DNA of 64,000 nucleotides from assembly GCF_047263945.1 (NCBI RefSeq), contig NZ_JBLAVB010000018.1, positions 4,095 to 68,094 of the forward strand. The letters are read 5' to 3'. Below the pieces are notes generated by a model, which was not told where the DNA came from, searched no databases, and saw only the letters and a program-made list of their open reading frames with translations. This stretch comes from Rhodospirillum sp047263945 (GTDB lineage Bacteria; Pseudomonadota; Alphaproteobacteria; Rhodospirillales; Rhodospirillaceae). Shown here one piece after another: positions 43,174 to 52,602 of the stretch (position 1 is its first letter; every line of letters begins with the position of its first letter). The position numbers and the translations under genes are program-made.

Positions 43174-44424
43174 TCACCCAAAGAACTCGTTGACCTTTTC
43201 CAACGCCTTGACGAACGCGTCAACGTCCGCCCGCGTGTTATAAAGGCCGAAAGACGCCCGGGCCGTGGCGGACACGCCAAGGCGCTCCATCAGCGGCTGG
43301 GCACAATGGTGGCCGACGCGAATACACACGCCCGCCCGGTCCAGGATCGTCGCCATATCGTGGGGGTGGGCGCTCTCCATGGTGAAGCTGATCACGGCGG
43401 CCTTGTGCGTCGCCGTTCCATGAATGGTCAAGCCCGGCACAGACGCCATGCGCTGGGTCGCGTAGAGCAACAGGTCGCGCTCATGGGCGGCAATCGCGTC
43501 CATGCCGATGGCCGTGACATAATTGATCGCCGCGCCAAGGCCAACGGCCTGGACGATGGGGGGCGTCCCGGCCTCGAACTTGGCCGGAGGCTCGGCCCAT
43601 TCGGACTTTTCCTTGGTGACGCTGGCAATCATGTCACCGCCCCCCCGGAAGGGGGGCATCGCGTCGAGCAACGCGTATTTGGCGTACAGCACACCCACGC
43701 CCGTCGGCCCATACAGCTTGTGGCTGGAGAAGACATAGAAATCCACATCCAAGGCCTGAACGTCCACCGGGCAATGGACAATCCCCTGGCAGCCGTCCAG
43801 CAGCACCCGGGCGCCCACCGCATGGGCCTTCTCGATGACCGCTTCCACCGGCAGGACCGTGCCCAACACGTTGGAGGTATGGGCCATGGCAACCAGCCTG
43901 GTCTTGTCGGTCAACAGGGCCTCGAAGGCGGGCATATCCAGCTCTCCCGCGTCGGTAATCGGGGCGAACTTAAGCACAATGCCCTTGTCGTCACGCAACA
44001 TCTGCCAGGGCACGATATTGGAATGGTGTTCCAGCTCGGTGATGATGACCTCATCCCCGGCCTTCAGCAGCCCCCGGCCAAAGGTCATGGCCACCAGATT
44101 GATGGCGTCCGTTGCTCCCATGGTGAAGACCACTTCCTCGGTCTTCTCGGCGTTGATGAAGGCCCTTACGGTTTCCCGCGCCTCTTCATAGAGGGTCGTC
44201 GACCGTTCGGAGAGCCAATAGGCGCCCCGGTGAACATTGGCGTACTCGCCCGCGTAGACCTCCATCATGCGGTCAAGCACGGCCTGGGGCTTCTGGGCCG
44301 AGGCCCCGCTATCCAGATAGACCACCTGCTTACCGCGAATGTCCTTGGAGAAGACCGGAAAGTCGGCGCGGTAGGCGTCCACGTCATAGACCGGTTCGTC
44401 TTTTGTCATCGTCGCCGTGCTCAT
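43174..44424 (-). CDS. sufS: Cysteine desulfurase SufS
   Basis: 416 aa PLP enzyme that releases sulfur from cysteine for cluster assembly. PLP lysine in SSHKLYGPTG, active-site cysteine in RVGHHCAQPLM, and the class-II (SufS) layout with a short cysteine loop. The ATG at 44424 (MSTATMTKDEP) is preferred over an in-frame GTG at 44457. No sufE gene is in the window. A hairpin lies just upstream in the leader after sufD. Confidence 0.95.
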   Translation of the reverse strand: MSTATMTKDEPVYDVDAYRADFPVFSKDIRGKQVVYLDSGASAQKPQAVLDRMMEVYAGEYANVHRGAYWLSERSTTLYEEARETVRAFINAEKTEEVVFTMGATDAINLVAMTFGRGLLKAGDEVIITELEHHSNIVPWQMLRDDKGIVLKFAPITDAGELDMPAFEALLTDKTRLVAMAHTSNVLGTVLPVEAVIEKAHAVGARVLLDGCQGIVHCPVDVQALDVDFYVFSSHKLYGPTGVGVLYAKYALLDAMPPFRGGGDMIASVTKEKSEWAEPPAKFEAGTPPIVQAVGLGAAINYVTAIGMDAIAAHERDLLLYATQRMASVPGLTIHGTATHKAAVISFTMESAHPHDMATILDRAGVCIRVGHHCAQPLMERLGVSATARASFGLYNTRADVDAFVKALEKVNEFFG

Positions 44425-44458
44425 CTCACTCAATCCCCCTACCCAGAAAAAGGTCACC

Positions 44459-44484
44459 CCTGCCCCGATTACCCCCGGGGCAGG
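44459..44484 (-). promoter_or_regulatory. Hairpin between sufD and sufS
   Basis: CCTGCCCCG (44459-44467) pairs perfectly with CGGGGCAGG (44476-44484) around 8 bases, 35 bases upstream of the sufS start and 9 bases past the sufD stop. No T-run: likely an mRNA-processing or stability element rather than a terminator. Confidence 0.5.
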
Positions 44485-44493
44485 CAGGCCCCA

Positions 44494-45822
44494 TCAATCG
44501 CTCCAAACCGCCTTGTCCCGGCCCGTCTGCCAGTCGCGCACCTTATGGATGAAGGCCTCGCGGACGATTTCGTCGGAGATCTCGTGGACCACATCCTCGA
44601 CGAAGGCTTCGACCAACAGGGCCAGGGCCGTTTCTTCGTCGATGCCCCGCGCCATCAGGTAGAAGAGCTGATCCGCGTCCATCTCGCCCACGGTGGCGCC
44701 GTGGCTGCATTTCACGTCGTCTGCGTAGATTTCCAGCTCGGGCTTGGTGTCCACCTCGGCCCCACGCGACAGCAAGAGGGCTTTGTGAAGCTGTTGGGCG
44801 TCGGTCTCCTGGGCATCCCGGCGGACCAGAACCTTGCCCTGGAAGACCGCCTTGCCGGTCCCATCCAACACGCCCTTGAAGAGCTGATTGGAGGTCGCCC
44901 GGGGCACGGCATGGTCCACCAACACCGTGTTGTCCACATGCTGCCCCTCGTGGACGGCATAACTGCCGTTGACAGACCCATGGGCCCCCTCGCCGGACAG
45001 GACCACGCGAACCTCGTTGCGGATCAGCGCCCCACCGATCGCCAGGACGAAGGACTCGTAGCGGGCCTTGGTCGCCACATCGGCCAAGGTCACGCCCACG
45101 TGGTAGGAATTGTCCGGCCCATTGAGCAGGCGGTAATGCTTCAGCTCCGCCCCGTCACCCAGGGTGACCTCGGTCACGCTGTTCTCGAAAGTCGGAACGT
45201 CAGACAGACCCACATGGCTTTCCACGATGGTCGCCTTGGCGCCCTCTTCCAACACGATCAGGTTCCGCGGGTGGAAGGCGGCGGGGGTGTCCCCACCGGT
45301 GGCCACGGAGACCACATGCAGGGCCTTGTCCAGAACCACGCCCTTGGCAAGGCGGACGAACAGGCCATCGGTCAACAGACCCGTGTTCAGCGCCGCCAGC
45401 GGCAAATCTTCCATGGTCGCCAGCTTGCCCAACAGGGGCTCCACAAGGGCTGGTTCGGCCTGGAGCACCTTGGACAGGCTCTCCACCCGCAGACCCTTCG
45501 GCAGGGCTCCCAGATCCGATAGCTCCGGGGCGAAGCGGCCATTGACGAAGACCAGGGCCACCCCGTCCAGGGACAGGGCCGAAGACAGGGGCAGCTTGTC
45601 CGCCGCAACGGTCACGTCCAGGGCGGCGGGTTTGAACTCGGTCTTCGCCAGCCCCCCCAGGTTGGTATACTTCCAGGCTTCCACCTTGGGGGTGGGCAGG
45701 CCCTTGCGCTTGTAGATATCCAGCCCGGCCTGGCGCAAATCCGCCAGCCAGCCGGTTTCCTCCACGGGCACCGGCAGGGCCGCGTCGAGGAAGGGAGGCA
45801 TTTCGGTCGTGCTCATGGTCAT
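44494..45822 (-). CDS. sufD: Fe-S cluster assembly scaffold subunit SufD
   Basis: 442 aa beta-helix protein, partner of SufB and SufC in the SufBC2D scaffold. Recognised by KVEAWKYTNLGGLA near the start and CSHGATVGEMDADQLFYLMARG near the end. Start at ATG 45822 (MTMSTTEMPP), with AAGGGA upstream; ATG 45816 is equally possible. The frame remains open further upstream but there overlaps sufC. Confidence 0.94.
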   Translation of the reverse strand: MTMSTTEMPPFLDAALPVPVEETGWLADLRQAGLDIYKRKGLPTPKVEAWKYTNLGGLAKTEFKPAALDVTVAADKLPLSSALSLDGVALVFVNGRFAPELSDLGALPKGLRVESLSKVLQAEPALVEPLLGKLATMEDLPLAALNTGLLTDGLFVRLAKGVVLDKALHVVSVATGGDTPAAFHPRNLIVLEEGAKATIVESHVGLSDVPTFENSVTEVTLGDGAELKHYRLLNGPDNSYHVGVTLADVATKARYESFVLAIGGALIRNEVRVVLSGEGAHGSVNGSYAVHEGQHVDNTVLVDHAVPRATSNQLFKGVLDGTGKAVFQGKVLVRRDAQETDAQQLHKALLLSRGAEVDTKPELEIYADDVKCSHGATVGEMDADQLFYLMARGIDEETALALLVEAFVEDVVHEISDEIVREAFIHKVRDWQTGRDKAVWSD

Positions 45823-45845
45823 GGTTCCCTTGCTCACGGGGCCGA

Positions 45846-46601
45846 TCAGGCCGCAGCTTCCTCGAACTCGGTGTAGCCCTTCTCTTCCAGCTCCAGGGCG
45901 AGTTCCTTGCCGCCGGATTTGACGATCCGCCCCCCGGCCAGAACATGCACGAAGTCGGGGACGATGTAGTCCAGAAGGCGCTGGTAGTGGGTAATGCACA
46001 GGATCGCCTTGTCCGGCGAGCGCAGGGTGTTCACGCCATCGGCGGCGATGCGCAGGGCATCGATGTCCAGACCGGAGTCCATTTCGTCGAGGATCATCAA
46101 CTTGGGATCCAGCATGGCCATCTGCAACACGTCGGCCCGCTTCTTCTCGCCGCCGGAGAAGCCCACGTTGACCGGGCGTTTCATCATGTCGTCGGCGATC
46201 TTCAGAAGTTTGATTTTCGACTTCATGAGTTTCAGGAACTCCATGGCATCGATTTCGTCCTCACCGAAGTATTTGCGCTTGGCGTTGATCGCCGTCTTCA
46301 GGAAGGTGGTGTAGTTCACACCGGGGATTTCCACCGGGTATTGGAAGGCCAGGAACAGGCCCTCACAGGCGCGCTCGTTGGCTTCCAGCTCGGTCAGGTC
46401 CTTGCCCTCGAACAGGATGGAGCCCTCGGTGATCTCGTAGCCGGGTTTGCCGGTGATGACACTGGACAGGGTCGACTTGCCCGCCCCGTTCGGCCCCATG
46501 ATGGCATGCACTTCGCCCGGATTGATGGTCAGCGAAAGCCCTTTCAGGATTTCCTTTTCCTCGACTCGGGCCCGCAGGTCCTTGATCTCCAGAAGCGCCA
46601 T
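45846..46601 (-). CDS. sufC: Fe-S cluster assembly ATPase SufC
   Basis: 251 aa ABC-type ATPase without a membrane partner. Walker A GPNGAGKST (about residues 36-44), signature FSGGEKKR, Walker B LMILDEMDSGLD, and the SufC-specific FLAFQYPVEIPGV. Drives conformational change of SufBD during cluster assembly. 23 bases separate it from sufD. Confidence 0.96.
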   Translation of the reverse strand: MALLEIKDLRARVEEKEILKGLSLTINPGEVHAIMGPNGAGKSTLSSVITGKPGYEITEGSILFEGKDLTELEANERACEGLFLAFQYPVEIPGVNYTTFLKTAINAKRKYFGEDEIDAMEFLKLMKSKIKLLKIADDMMKRPVNVGFSGGEKKRADVLQMAMLDPKLMILDEMDSGLDIDALRIAADGVNTLRSPDKAILCITHYQRLLDYIVPDFVHVLAGGRIVKSGGKELALELEEKGYTEFEEAAA

Positions 46602-46685
46602 TGGTCAGTCCCCTTATGTCTCGTCACGCGCCCGATCTGGCGGGCGGTTCACTCTCGTTGATCCGTTAAGCAGCCCAGTCGTGGA

Positions 46686-48140
<1,455 letters not shown>

Positions 48141-48159
48141 GGTTCTATCTCGCGCTCTA

Positions 48160-48630
48160 TCAGGAGTCTTGGGGCAGGCCGCGCGTAAACGCGGGGCCAT
48201 CGGCGAAAGGCAGGGGGAAGTCGGGTTCGGCACCTTCAACCATATCCGCAAGGGAGACGGTTCGAAGGGCCTCCTCCACCTTGCGGTTCACGGTGTTCCA
48301 GTTGCCATGCATGGGGCAGAGAAGCTCAAGGCCGCAGGCGTCTTCCGCCTGTTCGACGCAGGCTGTCAGGGCAATCGGGCCTTCCAACGCCTGAATCATA
48401 TCGGCTACGGTGATCTCGACCGCAGGGCGGGCCAGACCGTAACCGCCGGACGCCCCCCGCTGGGATACGACCAATTCGCCGCGCACCAGCGCTTTCATCA
48501 CCTTCGCCACTGTGGGCAAGGGGACACCGGTATCACAGGCGATCTGCTGGGCCGCACGGACCCTGTCGGTACGGGCCATATCGACCAGCAGGACAACAGC
48601 GTAATCCGTCAGTTTGTTGATGCGGAACAT
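48160..48630 (-). CDS. iscR: Rrf2-family Fe-S regulator of the suf operon (IscR/SufR-like)
   Basis: 156 aa. N-terminal winged helix (MFRINKLTDYAVVLLVDMAR, VPLPTVAKVMKALV) and a cluster-ligand segment with Cys91, Cys99, Cys105 and His108; the first spacing is two residues longer than in E. coli IscR. Expected to bind an Fe-S cluster and repress the operon when clusters are plentiful. First gene of the operon; a matching operator lies over its promoter. Confidence 0.9.
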   Translation of the reverse strand: MFRINKLTDYAVVLLVDMARTDRVRAAQQIACDTGVPLPTVAKVMKALVRGELVVSQRGASGGYGLARPAVEITVADMIQALEGPIALTACVEQAEDACGLELLCPMHGNWNTVNRKVEEALRTVSLADMVEGAEPDFPLPFADGPAFTRGLPQDS

Positions 48631-48652
48631 CCGAGGTCGCGTCCCTTCGGTT

Positions 48653-48678
48653 AATTCAGGACTAAATTGGTCCTAATT
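48653..48678. promoter_or_regulatory. Likely Rrf2/IscR operator
   Basis: AATTCAGGAC...GTCCTAATT inverted repeat (AGGAC and GTCCT separated by 7 bases), AT-flanked, located just downstream of the predicted -10 and 23-48 bases before the regulator start. Position and symmetry fit autoregulation by the Rrf2 protein. Confidence 0.6.
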
Positions 48679-48706
48679 GAATAAGGGTCTGCGACGCCGA
48701 TTTCAA
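48678..48706 (-). promoter_or_regulatory. Candidate promoter of the suf operon
   Basis: Minus strand -35 TTGAAA (48701-48706), 17-base spacer, -10 TATTCA (48678-48683). The putative operator covers the start site. Confidence 0.5.
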
Positions 48707-48783
48707 GCGTTTAATCGTTTCCCCGTTTTTGTCCATGCCTTTTCATTGAGGCCTGCGTGTCAGAAACGCCCTATTTCTAAGTT

Positions 48784-48814
48784 ATGACAATGACTTGACC
48801 CCATGTTTATAAAA
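48784..48814 (+). promoter_or_regulatory. Candidate plus-strand promoter in the suf/DUF2934 gap
   Basis: TGACAA, 17 bases, TATAAA, in an A/T-rich patch. No gene starts nearby; the first frame downstream is at 49146. Weak call. Confidence 0.3.
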
Positions 48815-48861
48815 TAGCCCAAAAACACAAAAGAAGACGGAATGGGCTCTGATTACACGCT

Positions 48862-48880
48862 ATTGATAATCACTATCATT
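48862..48880. promoter_or_regulatory. Fur-box-like sequence
   Basis: ATTGATAATCACTATCATT: TGATAAT and ACTATCA form a 7-1-7 palindrome with one mismatch, close to the classical Fur consensus. It lies 232 bases upstream of the regulator gene of the suf operon and 266 bases before the DUF2934 gene, between a possible plus-strand promoter and a short terminator-like hairpin (48937-48956). The gap 48631-49145 contains no convincing gene. Confidence 0.55.
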
Positions 48881-48936
48881 TATTCTGATGCGGTGCGGCG
48901 AATCGGCGGAATACCTGGGGCTGGGGTGGGAAGAGC

Positions 48937-48956
48937 CCGCAAAGCGTGCGGTTTTT
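48937..48956 (+). terminator. Short terminator-like hairpin
   Basis: CCGCA/TGCGG with loop AAGCG followed by TTTTT. Small but of intrinsic-terminator form. Confidence 0.4.
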
Positions 48957-49145
48957 ATGAAAGGGTCATTTCATGGGCGGATGCCACTTGCGGTATTCAC
49001 TTTACACTCGGCATCATGGGCGCCGCGATTCCGGCCACCGCTCCGGCGGAACGGTCAAAACAAGCACAGTCCCGGACGCTTTCGACCTCCCCTCGCGAGG
49101 TCTTGATCGCGTCCCCCATGCCTCAAACGTCGGGAGTTCGGCACA

Positions 49146-49559
49146 ATGAAAGAAGCCTTGGTCAAACGTATTCAAGACACGGCCTACTACCTGTGGGAGC
49201 AGGATGGTCGTCCGGAAGGCCGCTCCCACGACTACTGGGTCAGGGCGGAGGCAGAGGTGATGGCCGCCCTGGCCGAACCCGAGCCCGAACCCGAGCCCCA
49301 ACCTGAGCCCCAACCTGAGCCTGCCCCTCAACCTGAGCCCGCGCTCCAATCCGAAGCCCCCAAGAAGCCCGCCCCACGCCGGGCCACCCCCCGGAAGACG
49401 GCCGCCAAAGCCGCGGCGGAAAAAGCAGGGACAGAAACAGGAGACGCGCCTGCGGCCAAGCCCAAGGCGGCCCCCCGGAAGACCTCGGCAAAAGGGACAA
49501 CGGCCAAGAAAGCCGCCCCCCGCAAGACGACTCCAAAGGCTCCTCCCTCCGAAGGCTGA
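49146..49559 (+). CDS. DUF2934 protein with a histone H1-like Lys/Ala/Pro tail
   Basis: 137 aa. Residues about 1-40 are a DUF2934 domain (RIQDTAYYLWEQDGRPEG, YWVRAEAEV). Residues 41-70 are a Glu-Pro/Gln-Pro repeat, and the rest is a highly basic Ala/Lys/Pro/Thr region with repeated APRKT units, like bacterial histone H1-like proteins. Probably binds nucleic acid or a polyanion; function unknown. GGGAG lies upstream of the ATG. Confidence 0.8.
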   Translation: MKEALVKRIQDTAYYLWEQDGRPEGRSHDYWVRAEAEVMAALAEPEPEPEPQPEPQPEPAPQPEPALQSEAPKKPAPRRATPRKTAAKAAAEKAGTETGDAPAAKPKAAPRKTSAKGTTAKKAAPRKTTPKAPPSEG

Positions 49560-49877
49560 GGCGCGACGCACGGAGCTGCGCGCCATCAGGGTTTGAGCCG
49601 TTGGACCGACAACACGCCCCTTGGGTCTCGGAAAGCTCGACAAATTTTTGGAACCTTCGCGCCACCATGCCGTTACCCAAGGGTGGTGGCGCACCGATCC
49701 CGAAGGCCTTCCAACCAAACGATCCCTTTCGAGACGGATCAGGCCAATCCATCGAGATCATGCTAGGCTATGCCCCAAGATCGGATCCAAGCGACCAGGT
49801 CATAGCCCTGTTTTCCGCGACACCGGCTTTTGCCGCCCGCCCTGCCCGACGCACCCGAGACCGAAATCAGGAAATCC
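49560..49877. other. Intergenic region with one hairpin
   Basis: 318 bases without a gene. Contains GCGCCACCA/TGGTGGCGC (49659-49692), a possible terminator of the DUF2934 gene without a T-run; nothing else recognised. Confidence 0.4.
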
Positions 49878-52091
49878 ATGGACCAGAAAGCCTATGCCCA
49901 CGCTGTGACCGCCCTGATCGGAGCCCGCCACAGCAACCCGTTTGCCTTCCTGGGTCCCCATGAAGGCAAAGCCGAAGGGGGAACAGGCGGCCATTGCGTG
50001 CGCGCCTTCCTGCCCAAGGCAACCGCCGTGACCCTTCTTGCCCAGGGCAATGGAGCGGAAATTGGCCCGATGAAGCGGCTCCATCCAGACGGCCTGTTCG
50101 GCATCGACCTGCCCGCCACCCTGCCCGGCCTTCCCGTCTACCGCCTTCGGGTGGAAGAGGATGGCCAATCCAGGGAGATTGAGGACCCCTACCGCTTCGG
50201 CCCCGTGATCGGCGAGTTGGACCGGCATCTGCTGGGCGAAGGTACCCACCTGGAGATTTACCACAAACTCGGCGCCCACCCCATGGAGGTGGATGGCGTG
50301 GCCGGGACCAGCTTCGCGGTCTGGGCGCCCAATGCCAGCCGTGTCAGCGTCGTCGGCGCTTTCAATGGCTGGGATGGCCGGGTCCACCCCATGCGCCAGC
50401 ACCCCGGAAGTGGCGTATGGGACCTTTTCCTGCCCGGCGTCGGCGTCGGTGCCGTCTATAAATTTGAACTGACCGGACCGGATGGGGCCCTGCTTCCCGC
50501 CAAGGCTGATCCCTACGCCTTCCACGCGGAAAAACCGCCCCATACGGCGTCGATCGTCTGCGGCCTGGGCAGTCACACCTGGACCGACCAGGACTGGATG
50601 GCGCGGCGTGCGGCCTCTGTCGACCGAAGCGCGCCCATCAGCGTCTACGAGGTTCATCTGGAATCCTGGAAGCGCAAGGAGGGCAACGAGCCCCTCACCT
50701 ATGACGAACTGGCCGCAGAGTTGATCCCCCACGTCCAGGCCTTGGGCTTCACCCACATTGAGCTTCTGCCGGTCAGCGAATATCCCTTCGACGGATCCTG
50801 GGGCTACCAGCCGATCGGGCTGTTTGCACCCACCAGTCGTTTCGGTGATCCGAATGGCTTCCGCCGTTTCGTCAACGCCTGCCATGACGCCGGTTTGGGA
50901 GTCATTCTCGACTGGGTCGCCGGCCACTTCCCGGAAGACGCCCACGGTCTGGCTTGGTTCGACGGCTCGCATCTGTACGAACATTCCGATCCGCGCCAGG
51001 GTCGGCACATGGATTGGGGCACCCTGATTTACAACTACGGCCGCAACGAGGTGCGCAACTTCCTGCTGGCCAACGCCCTGTTCTGGCTGGATGAGTTCCA
51101 CATCGACGGACTGCGGGTCGATGCCGTGGCCTCCATGCTGTACCTGGATTATTCCCGGGAGGATGGGCAGTGGGTTCCCAACAAATACGGTGGCCGCGAA
51201 AACCTGGAGGCCATCGACTTCCTGCGCCGCATGAACGAACTGGTCTATGACCGCTTCCCCGGCGCGGTGACCATCGCCGAGGAAAGCACCGCCTGGCCCA
51301 TGGTCAGCCGCCCAACCCACCTGGGCGGCCTGGGTTTCGGCTACAAATGGAACATGGGGTGGATGAACGACACCCTGGGCTATATCGGCCAGGATCCCAT
51401 TCATCGGCGCTACCACCAGAACGACCTGACCTTCGGCCTGCTTTATGCCTTCTCGGAGAATTTCGTGCTGCCGCTCTCCCACGACGAAGTGGTGCACGGC
51501 AAGCGCTCGATCCTGGGCCGCATGCCCGGTGACACCTGGCAACAATTCGCCAATCTGCGGGCCTACTACGGATTCATGTGGACCCATCCGGGCAAGAAAC
51601 TGCTGTTCATGGGAAATGAATTCGCCCAGGGCCGGGAGTGGAACTACGCCGCAAGCCTGGATTGGCACCTACTGGACATTGACTGGCACCGGGGCGTCAT
51701 GGATCTTGTGACAGACCTGAACCGCGTCTACCGCGACACCCCGGCCCTGCATGACCTGGACTGTGAAGGAGAGGGCTTCGAGTGGCTGGATTGCTCCGAT
51801 GCGGACAACTCGGTCCTGTCTTTCGTCCGCAAGGGCAAGCAGCCGAGCGAGGTGGTCATGGTCATCTGCAACATGACTCCAATCCCGCGAGAAGACTACC
51901 GCCTGGGTCTGCCCCAGGACGGCGTTTGGGAAGAAATCCTCAATACCGATGAAGCCCGATACGGCGGATCAGGCAAAAGCAACGGGACCTTCGAAGCCGA
52001 GGCCGTGAAAAGCCATGGCCGCACCCATTCCATGGCCCTGACCCTGCCCCCCCTATCCACCCTTGTCCTCCGCCCCACGAAAAGGCCCTGA
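49878..52091 (+). CDS. glgB: 1,4-alpha-glucan branching enzyme GlgB
   Basis: 737 aa GH13 enzyme that adds alpha-1,6 branches to glycogen. N-terminal N1 domain, CBM48 domain (VWAPNASRVSVVGAFNGWDG), then the catalytic barrel with nucleophile Asp near 413 (DGLRVDAVASMLY), acid/base Glu near 465 (TIAEESTAWP) and the LSHDEVVHGK block near 533. Start ATG 49878, with CAGGAAATCC upstream. No other glycogen gene is in the window. Ends at a palindromic terminator. Confidence 0.95.
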   Translation: MDQKAYAHAVTALIGARHSNPFAFLGPHEGKAEGGTGGHCVRAFLPKATAVTLLAQGNGAEIGPMKRLHPDGLFGIDLPATLPGLPVYRLRVEEDGQSREIEDPYRFGPVIGELDRHLLGEGTHLEIYHKLGAHPMEVDGVAGTSFAVWAPNASRVSVVGAFNGWDGRVHPMRQHPGSGVWDLFLPGVGVGAVYKFELTGPDGALLPAKADPYAFHAEKPPHTASIVCGLGSHTWTDQDWMARRAASVDRSAPISVYEVHLESWKRKEGNEPLTYDELAAELIPHVQALGFTHIELLPVSEYPFDGSWGYQPIGLFAPTSRFGDPNGFRRFVNACHDAGLGVILDWVAGHFPEDAHGLAWFDGSHLYEHSDPRQGRHMDWGTLIYNYGRNEVRNFLLANALFWLDEFHIDGLRVDAVASMLYLDYSREDGQWVPNKYGGRENLEAIDFLRRMNELVYDRFPGAVTIAEESTAWPMVSRPTHLGGLGFGYKWNMGWMNDTLGYIGQDPIHRRYHQNDLTFGLLYAFSENFVLPLSHDEVVHGKRSILGRMPGDTWQQFANLRAYYGFMWTHPGKKLLFMGNEFAQGREWNYAASLDWHLLDIDWHRGVMDLVTDLNRVYRDTPALHDLDCEGEGFEWLDCSDADNSVLSFVRKGKQPSEVVMVICNMTPIPREDYRLGLPQDGVWEEILNTDEARYGGSGKSNGTFEAEAVKSHGRTHSMALTLPPLSTLVLRPTKRP

Positions 52092-52111
52092 AGCTGTACC
52101 GGGCAAGGGGG

Positions 52112-52160
52112 TAGAGTATTCCGAGATCAAGTTGGGCCCTTTTTGGCCCAACTTGATCTC
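52112..52160. terminator. Half copy of the family A element acting as bidirectional terminator
   Basis: TAGAGTATTCC followed by a perfect 16-bp hairpin, GAGATCAAGTTGGGCC (52123-52138) and its complement (52145-52160), with CTTTTT as loop. It separates glgB from the convergent phage tail genes and marks the edge of the phage region. Confidence 0.75.
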
Positions 52161-52183
52161 AAAGGCAGGGCTCCGGTCTTTCT

Positions 52184-52600
52184 TCAAGACCACAGTTCGT
52201 CGTTGGACAAATCGGACGGGAGCGGGTCCAATGCTTCGATTTCATTGGATCGGCTTCGGATGGCATTGATCGCATCCCAAGCCACAGCGATACTCTCCCA
52301 TTGGGTCTGCTCATCAGAGCTCCAATTCATTTCCCCCTTGGCGGTCAAGGTCGCCGCCAACAAGGCCATATTCCGTTGCTTCCACTCTGGATAGCGCGCC
52401 AAAATACGGTTGCGCGCCTCAGCCTTGACCGAAGCCCTATCCGTCTGAGCCACATCCGATGGCGCGATCTCCAACCCGAGGGCGCGCAATTCCGCAAAAT
52501 GCCGGTTTTCCGGCACTGCCGGTATGATGGCGCCCGGCATATCCGACCGCGTAAGCGCGGTTTCTGTCGCGTCCGTGTATTTTGCAAGAATTGAGGGCAT
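52184..52600 (-). CDS. Phage protein, possible tail-fibre assembly factor
   Basis: 138 aa. Residues about 70-95 contain ILARYPEWKQRNMALLA, a pattern common in tail-fibre assembly or chaperone-like proteins, preceded by an Arg/Ala-rich helix. ATG at 52600, with GGAG 8 bases upstream; a TTG two codons earlier would overlap the upstream stop. Last gene of the tail block, directly after a fibre gene, the usual place for a fibre chaperone. Family assignment is tentative. Confidence 0.6.
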   Translation of the reverse strand: MPSILAKYTDATETALTRSDMPGAIIPAVPENRHFAELRALGLEIAPSDVAQTDRASVKAEARNRILARYPEWKQRNMALLAATLTAKGEMNWSSDEQTQWESIAVAWDAINAIRSRSNEIEALDPLPSDLSNDELWS

Positions 52601-52602
52601 GG

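Noticed and set aside
43168..45522. 784-codon plus-strand frame across sufS and sufD
   Set aside because: Mirror frame of well-conserved suf genes; the translation is His/Gln/Gly-rich and lacks domain structure.
48842..49306. 154-codon plus-strand frame over the Fur-box-like site
   Set aside because: Starts in the A/T-rich regulatory patch, has no ribosome binding site and runs out of frame into the DUF2934 gene; composition unlike a protein.
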